This document shows positions 62,871-64,000 of a DNA stretch of 64,000 nt, piece by piece. Each line of letters opens with the position of its first letter. Positions within the stretch are counted from its first letter, which is position 1. The stretch comes from Pseudomonas chlororaphis (GTDB lineage Bacteria; Pseudomonadota; Gammaproteobacteria; Pseudomonadales; Pseudomonadaceae): contig CP011020.1 in the NCBI GenBank assembly GCA_001023535.1, positions 2,617,734 to 2,681,733 of the forward strand. Reading direction: 5' to 3'. Under the pieces are notes generated by a model, which was not told where the DNA came from, did no database searches, and was given only the letters and a program-made list of their open reading frames with translations. Both the position numbers and the translations under genes were made by a program.

Positions 62871-62945
62871 GGTGCACCTTCGGTAAACATCTGGCGGGCA
62901 TGCTGTGGTGAGGGCGCTTGATCCCCCACCACGATGGCCGTTCGG

Positions 62946-63794
62946 TCAGAACACCACAGTCTTGTTGCCATGCACCAGCACCCGGTCTTCCAGGTGATAA
63001 CGCAAGCCTCGCGCCAGGACCATTTTCTCCACATCACGCCCGAAACGCACCATGTCTTCGATGCTATCGCTGTGGCTGACGCGGACCACGTCCTGCTCGA
63101 TGATCGGACCGGCGTCCAGCTCCTCGGTGACGTAATGGCAAGTGGCGCCAATCAGCTTCACGCCGCGCATCGAGGCCTGGTGGTACGGCTTGGCACCGAC
63201 GAAGGACGGCAGGAAGCTGTGGTGGATATTGATGACCTTGTGCGCGTATTCGCTGCACAGGGCCGGCGGCAGGATTTGCATGTAGCGGGCCAGCACCACC
63301 ACCTCGGCATCGTGCTGCTTGACCAGGCGCGAGACTTCGGCGAATGCCGGCTGCTTGTCCTGCGGGTTGACCGGTACGTGGTAGTACGGGATGCCGTGCC
63401 ACTCGACCATGCTACGCAGGTCGTCGTGGTTGGAAATCACACAGGCGATATCGCAGTCGAGCTCATCGCTGTGCCAGCGGTGCAGCAAGTCTGCTAGGCA
63501 GTGGGACTCGCGGCTGGCCATCAGCACCACGCGTTTTTTCTGCGCGGTGTCGGTGATGCGCCAGTCCATCGAGAACTCTTCGGCAATCGGCGCGAAAGCC
63601 TCGCGAAAAGCCTCGATGCCAAAGGGCAGCGAGTCGGCACGAATCTCGTGACGCATGAAAAACCAGCCGCTCTGATTGTCCGAGTGATGGCTTGCTTCAG
63701 TGATCCAGCCGTTATGGGACGCCAGAAAGTTACTGACTTTAGCAACGATACCGACGCGGTCCGGGCAAGCAATCACCAGCCGAAAAGTGCGCAT
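62946..63794 (-). CDS. purU: Formyltetrahydrofolate deformylase
   Basis: 282 aa from ATG 63794 (GGAG upstream). N-terminal ACT domain (MRTFRLVIACPDRVGIVAKV; regulatory, responding to glycine/methionine in E. coli) and formyltransferase-fold catalytic domain with LARYMQILP, NIHHSFLPSF and the catalytic Asp in TEELDAGPI. It frees THF and formate from 10-formyl-THF and balances the one-carbon pool. Confidence 0.96.
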   Translation of the reverse strand: MRTFRLVIACPDRVGIVAKVSNFLASHNGWITEASHHSDNQSGWFFMRHEIRADSLPFGIEAFREAFAPIAEEFSMDWRITDTAQKKRVVLMASRESHCLADLLHRWHSDELDCDIACVISNHDDLRSMVEWHGIPYYHVPVNPQDKQPAFAEVSRLVKQHDAEVVVLARYMQILPPALCSEYAHKVINIHHSFLPSFVGAKPYHQASMRGVKLIGATCHYVTEELDAGPIIEQDVVRVSHSDSIEDMVRFGRDVEKMVLARGLRYHLEDRVLVHGNKTVVF

Positions 63795-63818
63795 TAGGGG
63801 AACTCCAGAACTTCGCAA

Positions 63819-64000
63819 AGGCGGCTATTCTAGCCATTGCGCGGCAAAACTGCAGTATCGATCAAGCAATCGGTGCCCCACGCGCCCCTGAGCCGCGCAA
63901 GGCGCAGCTCAGGGCGGCTAGCTATATGTGTGAACGGGCGTGAAGTCGGCGGGACGGTATTTAACTGCAATAGCGATTTTTGTGGCACAGCACTAATTAA
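63819..64000. other. Right-edge intergenic region
   Basis: It contains an inverted repeat CGCCCCTGAGC (63883-63893) and GCTCAGGGCG (63906-63915), 10 bp with one bulge, without a clear T-run. It may end the gene beyond the window. No ORF begins here. In P. aeruginosa mvaT lies next to purU, so mvaT is expected just outside. Confidence 0.5.

Overview
The window is a 64-kb piece of a high-GC gammaproteobacterial chromosome, almost certainly a Pseudomonas of the fluorescens/putida side of the genus. This rests on protein-level similarity recalled for many genes (AauRS, GcsR, TolA, OprD family, PctA-type receptor), on familiar Pseudomonas gene orders (ybgC-tolQRAB-pal-cpoB-queE-queC-tRNA-Lys; secA-argJ-GST-mutT; chemoreceptor to purU), and on two families of Pseudomonas REP palindromes scattered between genes. 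Nearly everything is chromosomal housekeeping. There is no prophage, IS, CRISPR array or rRNA, and one tRNA.

Layout. 1-5.2 kb: end of an acidic amino-acid ABC transporter (gltK partial, gltL), its two-component system (aauS, aauR) and a GlpM-like membrane protein. 5.2-8.1 kb: a tandemly expanded REP block, an NAD(P)-binding oxidoreductase, and a secreted metallo-beta-lactamase-fold protein divergent from a LysR regulator. 8.3-16.1 kb: a glycine-catabolism module, with the TyrR-like sigma-54 activator GcsR followed by gcvH-gcvP-sdaA-gcvT. The intergenic DNA holds three 18-bp GcsR-type boxes and a -24/-12 promoter, so glycine to serine to pyruvate can be read as one regulon. The glyA that P. 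aeruginosa carries inside this operon is absent. 16.1-18.6 kb: a cold-shock gene, an RDD membrane protein and nadA.

18.6-26.2 kb is the most accessory-looking part: copABCD copper resistance, a CynX/NimT-type MFS carrier and an AT-richer orphan membrane protein, lying between nadA and tRNA-Lys(TTT). In P. aeruginosa the tRNA-Lys gene beside queC is an integration site for large islands. 26.2-38.7 kb, minus strand: queC, queE, cpoB, pal, tolB, tolA, tolR, tolQ, ybgC, ruvB, ruvA, ruvC, yebC, aspS and an FmdB zinc ribbon.

38.8-49.1 kb: small and regulatory genes (ribbon-helix-helix protein, Dps-like ferritin, a membrane-tethered cold-shock-domain protein, slyX, HIT protein), a long non-coding stretch before an OprD-family porin, an MscS channel, yajQ, a PanE-like reductase, an orphan histidine kinase and a PduO-type cobalamin adenosyltransferase. 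49.2-57.5 kb: Nudix-ThiE fusion, GST, argJ, secA, dciA and a HerA-like ATPase. 57.7-63.8 kb: an amino-acid-type chemoreceptor, a three-gene cluster (family-4 glycosyltransferase, DUF2334 deacetylase, flippase-like membrane protein) that looks like a small glycolipid or glycan pathway, a short acidic ORF, and purU.

I found no clear novel defence or mobile system. The best leads are the glycosyltransferase-deacetylase-membrane cluster, the membrane-anchored cold-shock protein, the orphan membrane protein beside tRNA-Lys, and the GcsR box array. All assignments come from reading the sequence and recalled family knowledge; no database search was run.
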